Of a DNA stretch of 11,972 nucleotides, positions 1 through 6,593 are shown one piece after another. This DNA is from Arenibacter sp965652575. GTDB taxonomy: Bacteria > Bacteroidota > Bacteroidia > Flavobacteriales > Flavobacteriaceae. The stretch's first letter is position 1; the number at the start of each line of letters is the position of its first letter. The notes beneath the pieces are model-generated. The model saw nothing but the letters and a program-made list of their open reading frames with translations, did no database searches and had not been told where the DNA came from. The position numbers and the translations under genes were made by a program. The stretch spans positions 1 through 11,972 of the forward strand of contig CBFGWQ010000117.1 in assembly GCA_965652575.1 (NCBI GenBank), given 5' to 3'.

Positions 1-363
1 TATTTAAAGTTTTAGTCGGCAGGTACCCATCCAATATTTTTCGAAGTTCATCATGCATTTTGAGCTAAAGTTTTTTTTGATTCTTGTTTATGGTATAATA
101 TATCCTGTCTCCCTACACATTTGCCCACTTCATTTGGAGAGTACATGGGAAACTCGCATTCCAGCAAGATAGAAACTAAAAAGAAATATATTTCGCGTAT
201 GACGCTGCTTTGTATTGTTAGAAAGATCTATTTCTTCAATAATTTTGATTTCCTCTGAAGTAAGACCGATTTTAATAGATTTTGGAATTCTAATTTTAAT
301 CTTTCTATCGGTGTTTCCAAAAGCATAATTGTCTTCTATTTGTCCAAAACCATGTCTTGGCAT
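1..363 (-). pseudogene. Decayed tyrosine recombinase (integrase) remnant, truncated at window edge
   Basis: Read on the minus strand, 363 to 133 gives a 77-residue stretch resembling the core-binding to catalytic domain junction of Bacteroidetes phage-type integrases: KIRIPKS, LTSEEIKIIEEIDLS, then FLFSFYLAGMR. That last motif carries the box I arginine of tyrosine recombinases. The frame stops at 130-132 (TGA). A one-base shift resumes family-like sequence: KW, then RIYYTINKNQK and LKMHDELRKILDGYLPTKT, reaching the window edge. This second frame holds two TAG stops (113-115 and 65-67). So there is at least one frameshift and two nonsense changes. The N-terminal domain upstream of 363 is not recognisable in any single frame. 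The later catalytic residues (HxxR and tyrosine) would lie outside the window. What is seen is a broken gene; assignment to the family rests on remembered motif patterns. It is probably the scar of an integrated element and inactive. Confidence 0.8.
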
Positions 364-628
364 TGGCAGGGTAAGTTTATGCCGATTCTTGCTTTAGTTT
401 AAAGGCGAATCTTATCATTTTTGATCCATTATAAGGGAAAACCTACATTTTGTCCTTGGTTTTTGTGTGTTGAACGTTGATATTTTGAAACAAGGGCGTT
501 GCATAGTAGTTTTATTCCAGAATGGCACCCTAAATGCGGGTTTAAATATTAACCTAGGAAATGCACAACTGCATTTAATTGTCCTCCCATGTTAAGGTGA
601 TGCCTATGAAAAACAATAAAATTAAGGG
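364..628. other. Non-coding stretch without a recognisable gene
   Basis: No convincing coding frame was found. The left part may hold further decayed sequence from the integrase N-terminus, because frames there are broken by several stops. The only clear structure is a perfect inverted repeat, AAATGCA at 559-565 and TGCATTT at 570-576 with a four-base loop. It has no T-run after it on either strand, so it is not a typical terminator. An eight-codon frame (606-632) overlaps the start of the next small frame by ATGA. Confidence 0.5.
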
Positions 629-724
629 ATGAAAAAAAGATTCAATTTTATAGACCTGGTACTGACATTTAGCGGCGCCTTTGCGTTTATTGTATTGTTA
701 TTGGTGGTTTCTAAATTTGTATAA
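629..724 (+). CDS. Possible 31-residue single-pass membrane peptide
   Basis: The frame encodes 31 residues: a basic start (MKKRFNF), then a hydrophobic stretch of about 20 residues (roughly 8-28, including FAFIVLLLVV) ending in SKFV. This positive-inside, one-helix layout is typical of small bacterial membrane peptides. AAGGG directly before the ATG could help initiation. The start overlaps the stop of an eight-codon upstream frame (606-632), which could couple translation. The frame lies on the same strand as the 859-1161 membrane protein, 134 bases upstream. No family is recognised. The short length means chance or a decayed gene cannot be excluded. Confidence 0.35.
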   Translation: MKKRFNFIDLVLTFSGAFAFIVLLLVVSKFV

Positions 725-858
725 TGCGCTCGGCACTTAAGTATAAGGCCATAGGAAAGTTTCTTATAATTAACGGTCCAAGGACACCAATTTTTACGTA
801 AATTATAGTATGGTATCTAAATGGAACAGTTTATTGTTTTAATCTAAATTTAGGAATA

Positions 859-1161
859 ATGTCTAAAACATCCGTCCGTTGGTCGTTGGTATTGGGTCTT
901 GTTATTGTTGGCTTTGGGGTCGGGATCTACTTGCAGGATTTAAAGCATCGGGAAAGTACCAAGGCCGCCTGGAAGGCCAATCGCTTCAATGTAGCCCGAT
1001 TTCACAAGATAATGCGCTATGCCGGTGATATGAACGCCCAGAATTGGGCCTCTATGCGGGATAGTATTGGCAGTCAGTTGGATAGTTTAATGATATTGAG
1101 GTTCAGAAAAGAGGTGGATAGCATTAAAAAAACAAAAAATGAATCCCTCGGCCTAAAGTAG
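859..1161 (+). CDS. Hypothetical single-pass membrane protein, 100 residues
   Basis: The predicted protein begins MSKTSVRW, followed by a membrane helix at about residues 8-27 (WSLVLGLVIVGFGVGIYLQ). A hydrophilic, charged and probably helical tail of about 70 residues follows (LKHRESTKAAWKANRF, then MRDSIGSQLDSLMILRFRKEVDSIKK). It has no cysteine and no known catalytic motif. The layout suits an inner-membrane anchor with a soluble helical tail. The gene stands alone and is followed 44 bases later by a strong intrinsic terminator, which supports it being a real transcribed unit. The frame is open from the first ATG after an A/T-rich leader with no Shine-Dalgarno-like site, as is usual in Bacteroidetes. 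I do not recognise the family, and no function is proposed. Confidence 0.65.
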   Translation: MSKTSVRWSLVLGLVIVGFGVGIYLQDLKHRESTKAAWKANRFNVARFHKIMRYAGDMNAQNWASMRDSIGSQLDSLMILRFRKEVDSIKKTKNESLGLK

Positions 1162-1205
1162 TCCTTATCGTGATGTGTTTATGCTACAAATAAATAAGTG
1201 TTAGG

Positions 1206-1231
1206 AGCAACCCAAGTGGGTTGCTTTTTTT
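1206..1231 (+). terminator. Intrinsic terminator after the 100-residue membrane protein gene
   Basis: A perfect 8-bp stem (AGCAACCC at 1206-1213, GGGTTGCT at 1218-1225) with loop AAGT is followed at once by a run of T (1224-1231, overlapping the stem end). This is a classic Rho-independent terminator, 44 bases past the upstream stop codon. Confidence 0.85.
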
Positions 1232-1333
1232 GTAAATAGCAATATTAAATTAAAAGATTTTCCGCCCCCGGGTCGGGCTTGCCGGTACCATTATTACGGG
1301 CCAACCTGTTCTTCATACATGGTTTCCGATTAT

Positions 1334-1376
1334 ACCTCCCCTTGGGGGAGGTCGGAATTGCTTTTTCGCAATTCCG
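1334..1376. repeat. Two tandem hairpins within the repeat cluster
   Basis: The first stem is ACCTCCCC (1334-1341) with GGGGAGGT (1345-1352) around loop TTG. It abuts the second, CGGAATTGC (1353-1361) with GCAATTCCG (1368-1376) around a six-base T-rich loop. Both stems are perfect. Confidence 0.85.
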
Positions 1377-1426
1377 GATGGGGCAAAATACAAATATTTC
1401 GGTTTTTGGACCTAAGGCCAAAATGA

Positions 1427-1444
1427 TACCGATAGCTATCGGTA
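1427..1444. repeat. Perfect 18-bp palindrome
   Basis: TACCGATAGCTATCGGTA reads the same on both strands with no spacer; symmetry ends beyond these bases. It sits inside the repeat cluster rather than at a promoter, so a repeat-element core is more likely than a repressor operator, though the latter cannot be excluded. Confidence 0.8.
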
Positions 1445-1513
1445 CGGCGAAATACCTTTACGGCTCTGCCTCGGGGATAGTCGGTTTCAAGAAATTTTTT
1501 ATTCCTTTCAATG

Positions 1514-1545
1514 CCTCGTGTCCCGCTATCGGGATTGCTTCGAGG
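1514..1545. repeat. Nested stem-loop of the repeat cluster
   Basis: An outer stem of CCTCG (1514-1518) with CGAGG (1541-1545) encloses an inner stem of TCCCG (1521-1525) with CGGGA (1530-1534) and loop CTAT. The internal loop is uneven. Confidence 0.7.
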
Positions 1546-1572
1546 TAGTGTTAAGTTAACCATGAAATGACT

Positions 1573-1624
1573 TCTCGACTGCGCTCGAAGTAACGATAGA
1601 TTGTCTGGTCGAGCGGAGTCGAGA
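1573..1624. repeat. 16-bp inverted repeat pair with 20-base spacer
   Basis: TCTCGACTGCGCTCGA (1573-1588) and TCGAGCGGAGTCGAGA (1609-1624) are reverse complements except at one position. A transcript could form a 16-bp hairpin with one mismatch. The arms resemble a short motif I recall as very frequent between flavobacterial genes. Confidence 0.8.
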
Positions 1625-1669
1625 CCTAAATTTAGTGACATAGTATCCTTAACAAAACAGTAGTTTAAT

Positions 1670-1739
1670 TCTCCCTGGGAGAGTCTGCGTTTGCCGGTAG
1701 GCAGGGTGAAGCAAAATAAAAAAATTCTTGAAATTTTTT
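1670..1739. repeat. Two further short inverted repeats at the end of the cluster
   Basis: TCTCCC/GGGAGA (1670-1682, one-base loop) is followed by AAAAAATT (1719-1726) and AATTTTTT (1732-1739) around CTTGA. The second is A/T only on its arms and could act as a weak terminator-like or upstream promoter element; no function can be assigned. Confidence 0.55.
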
Positions 1740-1740
1740 A

Positions 1741-1872
1741 TTGGTATTGTATTTATTAATCGAATAGTTAACTTAGAGGAAATTATATGTAATAGGTATA
1801 AAAGTATGTAGAGTATTGTAATCCTCGCATGTAATATGATATCGGTATATATAAAAACATTATATTGTTGCT
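1741..1872 (+). promoter_or_regulatory. A/T-rich leader of the cytochrome/DUF1501 operon
   Basis: This is the only space from which the following operon can be transcribed after the repeat cluster. No good TAnnTTTG element at a plausible distance was found. TATTGTTG is close to the pattern but lies directly before the ATG. The octamer ATGTAATA occurs twice (1787-1794 and 1829-1836), 42 bases apart; its meaning is unknown. There is no Shine-Dalgarno-like site. Confidence 0.3.
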
Positions 1873-4716
1873 ATGGACATTAATTCGTGGGAATGGATAT
1901 TTCAGCTGTTGGGGCGCTTTCACCCTTTGGTGGTGCATTTTCCCATAGGTTTGTTGGTGGTTGCCCTATTTTTGGAGTTTTTGACCCTTGGCGGAAAAAG
2001 ACAGGGCCTTAGGGAGGGGATTAATTGGATGGTCTTTTTGGGAGCTGTATTCGCCCTTCTGGCGGCAGTCTTAGGCTGGTTGCTCCGTGCTTACGACGAT
2101 TACGAAGGAGATTTGGTACAGTTTCACCAGAATGCCGGTATTGCAACAGCTGTTTTGGCTATTGTTACAGGGCTCCTATTGCGAACCACTTTGAAGGGCA
2201 AACTTGCCACTTATATTTATTATCGATTTGGGCTGTTCGCAACAGTAACAGTCCTGGTTGTGGCCGGTCATTTGGGAGCAAATCTAACCCATGGGGAAGA
2301 TTACCTGACCAGTGTCCTGCCCCATAACCAAGATTCATATGACAATGAAAGTACAAAGGCATTATTGACGGAATTAAAGGGGCTGGATTCTTTGTCCGAA
2401 GCACAGCAGGAAGAATTAAATTTGGGGGTCAGGGCTATTTTGGCCCATAACTGTTATCAATGTCATAGTGAAAATAAACAAAAGGGCGATTTGGTACTGG
2501 ACAATAAACGCGGAGTATACCAAGGTGGGAAGTCGGGCCCCGTAATAGTTGAGGGCAGGCCGGAGAAAAGTGAGATGTTTCTTAGGGTGAGCCTTCCGCC
2601 AGATCATGATGATGTAATGCCAAAGAAAGGGAAGGTATTGAAGGATAGCGAAATAAGGTTGATCGAATTGTGGATCAAAAATGGGGCAAAATGGTCCGAT
2701 GGGGCACTGAAGATTTTTCCTGAGGCCGAGTTGGCCCTATCACGACCAGAATTGCCCGATGATAGTAAGGAGAGCCATCCCGTAGATAAAATAATGGATT
2801 CCTATTTTAGGGAAAAAAAGGTAAAATGGCCGGAGGTTGCGGACGATAGGACATTTATAAGGCGTGCCTATCTGGATATTCTTGGCCTACTTCCCGAACC
2901 GTTGAAGATAGATCAATTTGTGAGCAATGGGGATAAGGAGAAGAGAGTTAAGCTCATAGATGAATTGTTGGACGATAAGCACAATTATACCCAGCACTGG
3001 TTGAGTTTTTGGAACGATATACTCAGGAACGATTACAGTGGCCCCGGATTTATAACCGGAGGACGTAAACAGATTACAGATTGGTTGTACAGGTCGCTTT
3101 TGGAAAATAAGCCTTATGATGCCATGGTGAAGGAATTGATAAATCCGACCGAAGAATCCGAAGGGTTTATTAAAGGGATCAAATGGAGGGGCCTGGTCAA
3201 TGCCAGTCAACGTACGGAAATGCAGGCCGCCCAAAATATAGGTCAGTCCTTGATGGGGGTAAATGTAAAATGTGCTTCCTGTCATAACAGTTTTGTCAGT
3301 AATCTTACTTTGGAACAATCCTATGGGTTTGCCTCCATTTTTGCAGATTCAGTAATGGAACTGAACCGATGTGACATGCCCATAGGGAAAATGGCCGAGG
3401 TCAATTTTTTATATCCGGAACTGGGCTCGGTAGAGGCGGAGAGTGTAAAGGAAAGATTGTTATTACTTTCGGAGGTGATGGTAAAACCCGAGAACGGTAG
3501 GCTCTACAGAACCATTACGAACAGGTTTTGGAAACGATTAATGGGAAGGGGTATAGTGGAACCTGTGGACGAAATGGACAATAAACCTTGGAATGCGGAT
3601 CTGTTGGATTGGTTGGCCGCCGATTTTGTAAATTCCGGCTTGGATATAAAACAGCTCCTGAAAACGATCATGACCTCAAAATCCTACCAATTGGAAACGA
3701 CCCGATTGAAAAATCAGGAAGAGTTGCAAAAAGGATATGTATTTGATGGTCCCATACTTAGACGGTTAAGTGCAGAGCAGTTTTCCGATGCCGTTAGCCA
3801 AGTAGTGGCCCCCATGTATTATGCGGCAGCTTATGACCCCGGCAATGAAGATCTGTCCTTTAAAAGGATCTGGCACAGGGAAGTCAAGTTTGACCGTGAT
3901 GTATTGCCCGAACCGGGAAAGCGGTATTTTAGGAATAGTTTCAATTTGGACGATAAAAAGATTCGGGAAGCAAAAGCATTGATTTCCGTAGATCATTCCT
4001 ATACACTATATCTCAATGGCAAAAAAATATCCGAAGGTTCGGATTGGAGAAAAGTGGATCGCCTGGAGGTTGCCGACAAGCTTGTTCAAGGTAAGAATAT
4101 ATTGGCTATAGAAGGCCAAAATGAGGGTACCATTGCCAATCCGGCCGGAATCCTGTTCGCTATGAAGATCCAGTATGGGGACGGGACAGAAATGATGGTC
4201 ACCTCCAATGATGAATGGAAAAGTACGGATAAACTACCTGAATCGGGATGGACGGGTACAAAATTTGATGACAACAGCTGGCAGGGAGTCCGTAATTATG
4301 GTTCCAGTAACTGGGATAAATTGGTGAATTTCACTTTTGAAGGCCCGGAAAGGGAATTTGCCAGGGCCAGCCTTGTAAAACAACATCCATTTATGAAGGT
4401 TATGGGTAGGCCCACTAGGGAAAATGTGGCTACCACAAGAGATGAACAGGCCACCTTGTTACAGGCGTTGGAGCTTACCAATGGGGAGTATTTCAATAAG
4501 GTGCTCAAAGAGGGGGCAACGGAATGGCTTAAAAAATATGGGGATAGCAATGAGGATATGGTACTCAATTTATATCAAAGGACCTTGGGCAGAAATCCCA
4601 CCGAAAAGGAAAGGGGAATAATGCTCGGTGCCTTGCAAACGGATGCGAAGGAAGAAGCATTGCAGGATCTTTTTTGGTCCATGTTCATTTCGCCCGAATT
4701 TCAATTTATATATTAA
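1873..4716 (+). CDS. Membrane-anchored di-haem cytochrome c: DUF2231-like, PSCyt1, DUF1549, DUF1553 with inserted beta-sandwich
   Basis: The protein has 947 residues. Residues 1-140 form a DUF2231-like domain with four membrane helices (about 16-38, 52-72, 88-104, 118-136) and the motif GRFHPLVVHFPIGLL. A planctomycete-type cytochrome c domain (PSCyt1) spans about 185-275, with haem motif CYQCH at 194-198 and a likely distal ligand in the VMPKKG region (248-253). DUF1549 (about 303-495) carries a second haem site, CASCH at 467-471. DUF1553 follows from about 535 (TITNRFWKRLMGRGIVEP, LLDWLA) and resumes at 828-947 (FARASLV, TLLQALELTNG, ending SPEFQFIY). Between its halves, about 680-815, lies a segment resembling a jelly-roll carbohydrate-binding type fold (YLNGKKIS, GKNILAIEGQN, DGTEMMVTSNDEWK, FDDNSWQGV). 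There is no cleaved signal; the haem domains should be periplasmic. The typical DUF1549 haem context CxxCHDH is altered here to CHNS. The gene is first in an operon with the DUF1501 gene 6 bases on. Such pairs are abundant in Planctomycetes and present in marine Bacteroidetes. Their substrate is not established; electron transfer or oxidative attack on a polymer is inference. Confidence 0.9.
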   Translation: MDINSWEWIFQLLGRFHPLVVHFPIGLLVVALFLEFLTLGGKRQGLREGINWMVFLGAVFALLAAVLGWLLRAYDDYEGDLVQFHQNAGIATAVLAIVTGLLLRTTLKGKLATYIYYRFGLFATVTVLVVAGHLGANLTHGEDYLTSVLPHNQDSYDNESTKALLTELKGLDSLSEAQQEELNLGVRAILAHNCYQCHSENKQKGDLVLDNKRGVYQGGKSGPVIVEGRPEKSEMFLRVSLPPDHDDVMPKKGKVLKDSEIRLIELWIKNGAKWSDGALKIFPEAELALSRPELPDDSKESHPVDKIMDSYFREKKVKWPEVADDRTFIRRAYLDILGLLPEPLKIDQFVSNGDKEKRVKLIDELLDDKHNYTQHWLSFWNDILRNDYSGPGFITGGRKQITDWLYRSLLENKPYDAMVKELINPTEESEGFIKGIKWRGLVNASQRTEMQAAQNIGQSLMGVNVKCASCHNSFVSNLTLEQSYGFASIFADSVMELNRCDMPIGKMAEVNFLYPELGSVEAESVKERLLLLSEVMVKPENGRLYRTITNRFWKRLMGRGIVEPVDEMDNKPWNADLLDWLAADFVNSGLDIKQLLKTIMTSKSYQLETTRLKNQEELQKGYVFDGPILRRLSAEQFSDAVSQVVAPMYYAAAYDPGNEDLSFKRIWHREVKFDRDVLPEPGKRYFRNSFNLDDKKIREAKALISVDHSYTLYLNGKKISEGSDWRKVDRLEVADKLVQGKNILAIEGQNEGTIANPAGILFAMKIQYGDGTEMMVTSNDEWKSTDKLPESGWTGTKFDDNSWQGVRNYGSSNWDKLVNFTFEGPEREFARASLVKQHPFMKVMGRPTRENVATTRDEQATLLQALELTNGEYFNKVLKEGATEWLKKYGDSNEDMVLNLYQRTLGRNPTEKERGIMLGALQTDAKEEALQDLFWSMFISPEFQFIY

Positions 4717-4722
4717 GCAATA

Positions 4723-6174
4723 ATGGATAAGGATTTACATAGCAATGCACGTAGGGATTTTGTAAAAAAGATGGCAGCGGCCAGTCTGTCGGCAGCTTCG
4801 ACAAGTATTCCCCTTGCCGGTTTTTTAAGTTCCTGTTCTTCCGATCCGGCTATAACATCCAAAGCGGATACGGTTATATTGCTGTGGATGGCCGGGGGAA
4901 TGGCGCATACGGAAACTTTTGATCCCAAGGCATATGTGCCTTATTCCAAAGGGGTGGAGAGCAAGAGAGTGTTAAGCACCTTTCCCAAGGTACCCACCAT
5001 TGTGGATGGACTCCATTTTTCGCAGGGATTGGAATCTATTGGCAGTGTTATGGATAAAGGGGCCATAATCCGTTCCTATAAATCGGCCGATCTGGGTCAT
5101 ATCCTTCATACCCGGCACCAGTATCATTGGCACACCTGCTATGAGCCGCCCCAATCGGTCCAGGCACCGCACCTGGGGGCATGGATTGCCAAGGAGTTGG
5201 GGCCCGTAAACCCTGTTATCCCCCCATTTATTGCCATGGGGCAACGTTTTACGGTAGGGGAGGCCGAGGAGCTCAAGGCGTTTCACTCCGCTGGTTTTCT
5301 GGGGAGTGAGCACGGCCCGTTCCTAATTCCGGACCCATCTACAGGTTTGGATAGTGTAAGGCCGCCACAGGGAATGTCACTGAAAAGATTTGAAGCCCGC
5401 TATAAATTGTATAAGGAATTGGCCAACAAGAGCAAGATTATGGAGGGCGGAAGTGATTACCAAAGGGAATCCTTGATGCGCTCTATGGAGCAATCCTATC
5501 GTTTGTTGAATTCTCCCGAAGCCAAGGTGTTCGATTTGGGCCAAGAACCTAAGGAGGTATACGATACCTACAATACGGGGAGGTTTGGTCTGGGATGCCT
5601 ATTGGCAAAAAGATTGGCCATGAACGGCGGAAGGTTTATAAGTGTCTCTACGGAATATGAACCTTTTCTTGGTTGGGATACCCATGAAAATGGCCATACC
5701 CGTGCCGCAAAAATGAAAGAATTGATAGATAGGCCCATTGCCCAACTTATCAAGGATCTGGACGAGTCCGGGCATTTGGATAGAACCCTGATCATATTGG
5801 CCAGTGAATTTAGTAGGGACGCCATTATGGAAGGCAGGCCCGGAGAACCTGTACAGGACCAGGTGGATCAACCGGATATTATCGAGGACGAAAAGTTTTA
5901 TGGCATGCACAGGCATTTTACGGATGGCAGCTCTATTCTCATGTGGGGGGGAGGAATAAAAAAAGGTCTGGTCTACGGTAAGACTGCGGATGAACGGCCT
6001 TGTTCTTCCATTGAAAATCCGGTGGTGATAGATCAGGTACATCAATCCATATACCATGCCCTGGGGATGCATCCGGAAACCCATTATACCATAGAAGGAA
6101 GGCCCTTTTATACTACCCCGGATGGACAAGGGAAACCTATATTGGATTTGTTTGGTGAAAAAATCACCACTTAA
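4723..6174 (+). CDS. DUF1501 family protein, Tat-exported probable lipoprotein
   Basis: The protein has 483 residues. The leader carries a twin-arginine motif (ARRDFVKKM, residues 9-17) and a hydrophobic stretch ending LAGFLSSC. Cys38 is therefore a candidate lipidation site, pointing to a folded export substrate anchored in a membrane. The mature part matches DUF1501, which belongs to the alkaline phosphatase/sulfatase-like fold: ILLWMAGGMAHTETFDPK (about 52-69), GWDTHENGH (317-325), ASEFSR (360-365), MHRHFTDG (395-402) and GGGIKKGLVYGKT (409-421). The family usually shows GGPSHxDTFD and EFGR-type motifs; here GGMAHTETFD and EFSR are slight variants. The many histidines and acidic residues suit metal binding, but family members lack a proven activity. 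It lies 6 bases after the cytochrome gene, so the two are very probably co-transcribed and co-functional. A periplasmic phosphatase, sulfatase or other hydrolase role is possible but undemonstrated. Confidence 0.9.
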   Translation: MDKDLHSNARRDFVKKMAAASLSAASTSIPLAGFLSSCSSDPAITSKADTVILLWMAGGMAHTETFDPKAYVPYSKGVESKRVLSTFPKVPTIVDGLHFSQGLESIGSVMDKGAIIRSYKSADLGHILHTRHQYHWHTCYEPPQSVQAPHLGAWIAKELGPVNPVIPPFIAMGQRFTVGEAEELKAFHSAGFLGSEHGPFLIPDPSTGLDSVRPPQGMSLKRFEARYKLYKELANKSKIMEGGSDYQRESLMRSMEQSYRLLNSPEAKVFDLGQEPKEVYDTYNTGRFGLGCLLAKRLAMNGGRFISVSTEYEPFLGWDTHENGHTRAAKMKELIDRPIAQLIKDLDESGHLDRTLIILASEFSRDAIMEGRPGEPVQDQVDQPDIIEDEKFYGMHRHFTDGSSILMWGGGIKKGLVYGKTADERPCSSIENPVVIDQVHQSIYHALGMHPETHYTIEGRPFYTTPDGQGKPILDLFGEKITT

Positions 6175-6187
6175 ATGTATGTCAATA

Positions 6188-6224
6188 TTGGTTCATTGGA
6201 GGTCTACTTACCAAATTGAACCAA
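6188..6224. terminator. Hairpin after the DUF1501 gene, possible terminator
   Basis: TTGGTTCA (6188-6195) pairs with TGAACCAA (6217-6224), and the stem continues with TTGG (6196-6199) and CCAA (6211-6214) after a two-base bulge. It starts 13 bases past the stop codon, which suits transcript-end function. No T-run follows on the plus strand, so Rho-independent termination is uncertain; 3'-end protection is an alternative. Confidence 0.45.
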
Positions 6225-6251
6225 ACTCGAATAATATAAAATTAATAACCA

Positions 6252-6275
6252 GTCATATTAGGGTAAGAATATGAC
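6252..6275. terminator. Second hairpin between convergent genes
   Basis: GTCATATT (6252-6259) and AATATGAC (6268-6275) form a perfect 8-bp stem with an 8-base loop. Read on the minus strand, a moderately T-rich tract follows within about 20 bases, so it may end the transcript of the 41-residue peptide gene. The stem is A/T-rich and weak. Confidence 0.4.
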
Positions 6276-6315
6276 CCGGAATTGAATAGGCCCTGATATT
6301 TAAAATCAGCTCTTA

Positions 6316-6441
6316 TTAAAAGAAACCAAAAGCTGCCAAAATTAAACATACTACCACAGCCAATAGGATAGCTACCAATACTACGACCATAAGGCTAAGG
6401 AATCCATTGAGTACCCGTGTGCCAAAAGTAACTTCTTCCAT
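6316..6441 (-). CDS. 41-residue hydrophobic small membrane protein
   Basis: The minus-strand frame starts at ATG 6439-6441 and ends at TAA 6316-6318. It encodes 41 residues: a polar start (MEEVTFGTRVLNG), then a near-continuous hydrophobic run from about residue 14 to the end (LMVVVLVAILLAVVVC, LILAAFGFF). A single membrane helix of 20-25 residues is predicted, with an acidic N-terminus. A second TAA-type stop follows directly (TAATAA on the minus strand). A promoter-like pair lies about 35-60 bases upstream at a suitable distance, and a hairpin lies downstream. These signals support a real standalone gene. It follows the sugar symporter gene on the same strand with a 152-base gap, so it probably has its own transcript. 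I do not recognise a family. Confidence 0.55.
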   Translation of the reverse strand: MEEVTFGTRVLNGFLSLMVVVLVAILLAVVVCLILAAFGFF

Positions 6442-6477
6442 GATATTTAAATTTTAAAACAATGTAATGAATTATCC

Positions 6478-6505
6478 CCAAATTATCATGTGTTTATGGG
6501 CCAAA
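6478..6505 (-). promoter_or_regulatory. Putative Bacteroidetes promoter for the 41-residue peptide gene
   Basis: On the minus strand, TTTG (6502-6505) is followed after 16 bases by TAATTTGG (6478-6485), near the TTTG...TAnnTTTG pattern of Bacteroidetes housekeeping promoters. Transcription would start near 6470, leaving a leader of about 30 bases. The -7 element deviates at one position and the spacer is slightly short. A 9-base direct repeat, AATCCGTTA (6504-6512 and 6535-6543), lies over and upstream of the -33 element. Confidence 0.4.
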
Positions 6506-6593
6506 TCCGTTAAATGGCATGGAAATAGTATACTAATCCGTTATACTGTTAAAATTTTCGATATAATGCTGAAAATCAGTTAGTGGTATTTTC

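Larger units (their letters stand above)
1262..1740. repeat. Composite intergenic repeat cluster made of hairpins and palindromes
   Basis: About 480 bases with no credible gene but dense inverted repeats; the main units are listed separately. Both strands hold long open frames (1279-1548 plus, 1330-1641 minus). Their translations are low in recognisable protein character, and the DNA is dominated by symmetric motifs, so these frames are judged non-coding. The motifs (CCTCCCC/GGGGAGG, CTTCTCGACTGCGCTCGAAG, CCCGCTATCGGG) look like elements I recall from spaces between genes in many Flavobacteriaceae genomes. That recollection was not checked. The cluster separates the terminated membrane protein gene from the cytochrome operon. 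Confidence 0.7.

Noticed and set aside
1279..1641. Open reading frames of 89 (plus) and 103 (minus) codons overlapping each other
   Set aside because: The sequence is built from hairpins and palindromes, the translations show no domain, and both strands are open over the same span, as expected for repeat DNA rather than genes.
1262..1740. CRISPR array or tandem repeat array
   Set aside because: The repeats are different inverted units, not regularly spaced direct copies, and no cas gene is present.
1855..1875. TATTGTTG as a -7 promoter element
   Set aside because: It ends only a base or two before the start codon, so transcription would begin inside the gene.
1873..6174. Planctomycete origin of the window
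   Set aside because: PSCyt1, DUF1549, DUF1553 and DUF1501 are typical of Planctomycetes, but the promoter pattern, integrase type, intergenic repeats and the other genes all look flavobacterial. These families also occur in marine Bacteroidetes, and base use does not differ visibly from the neighbours.
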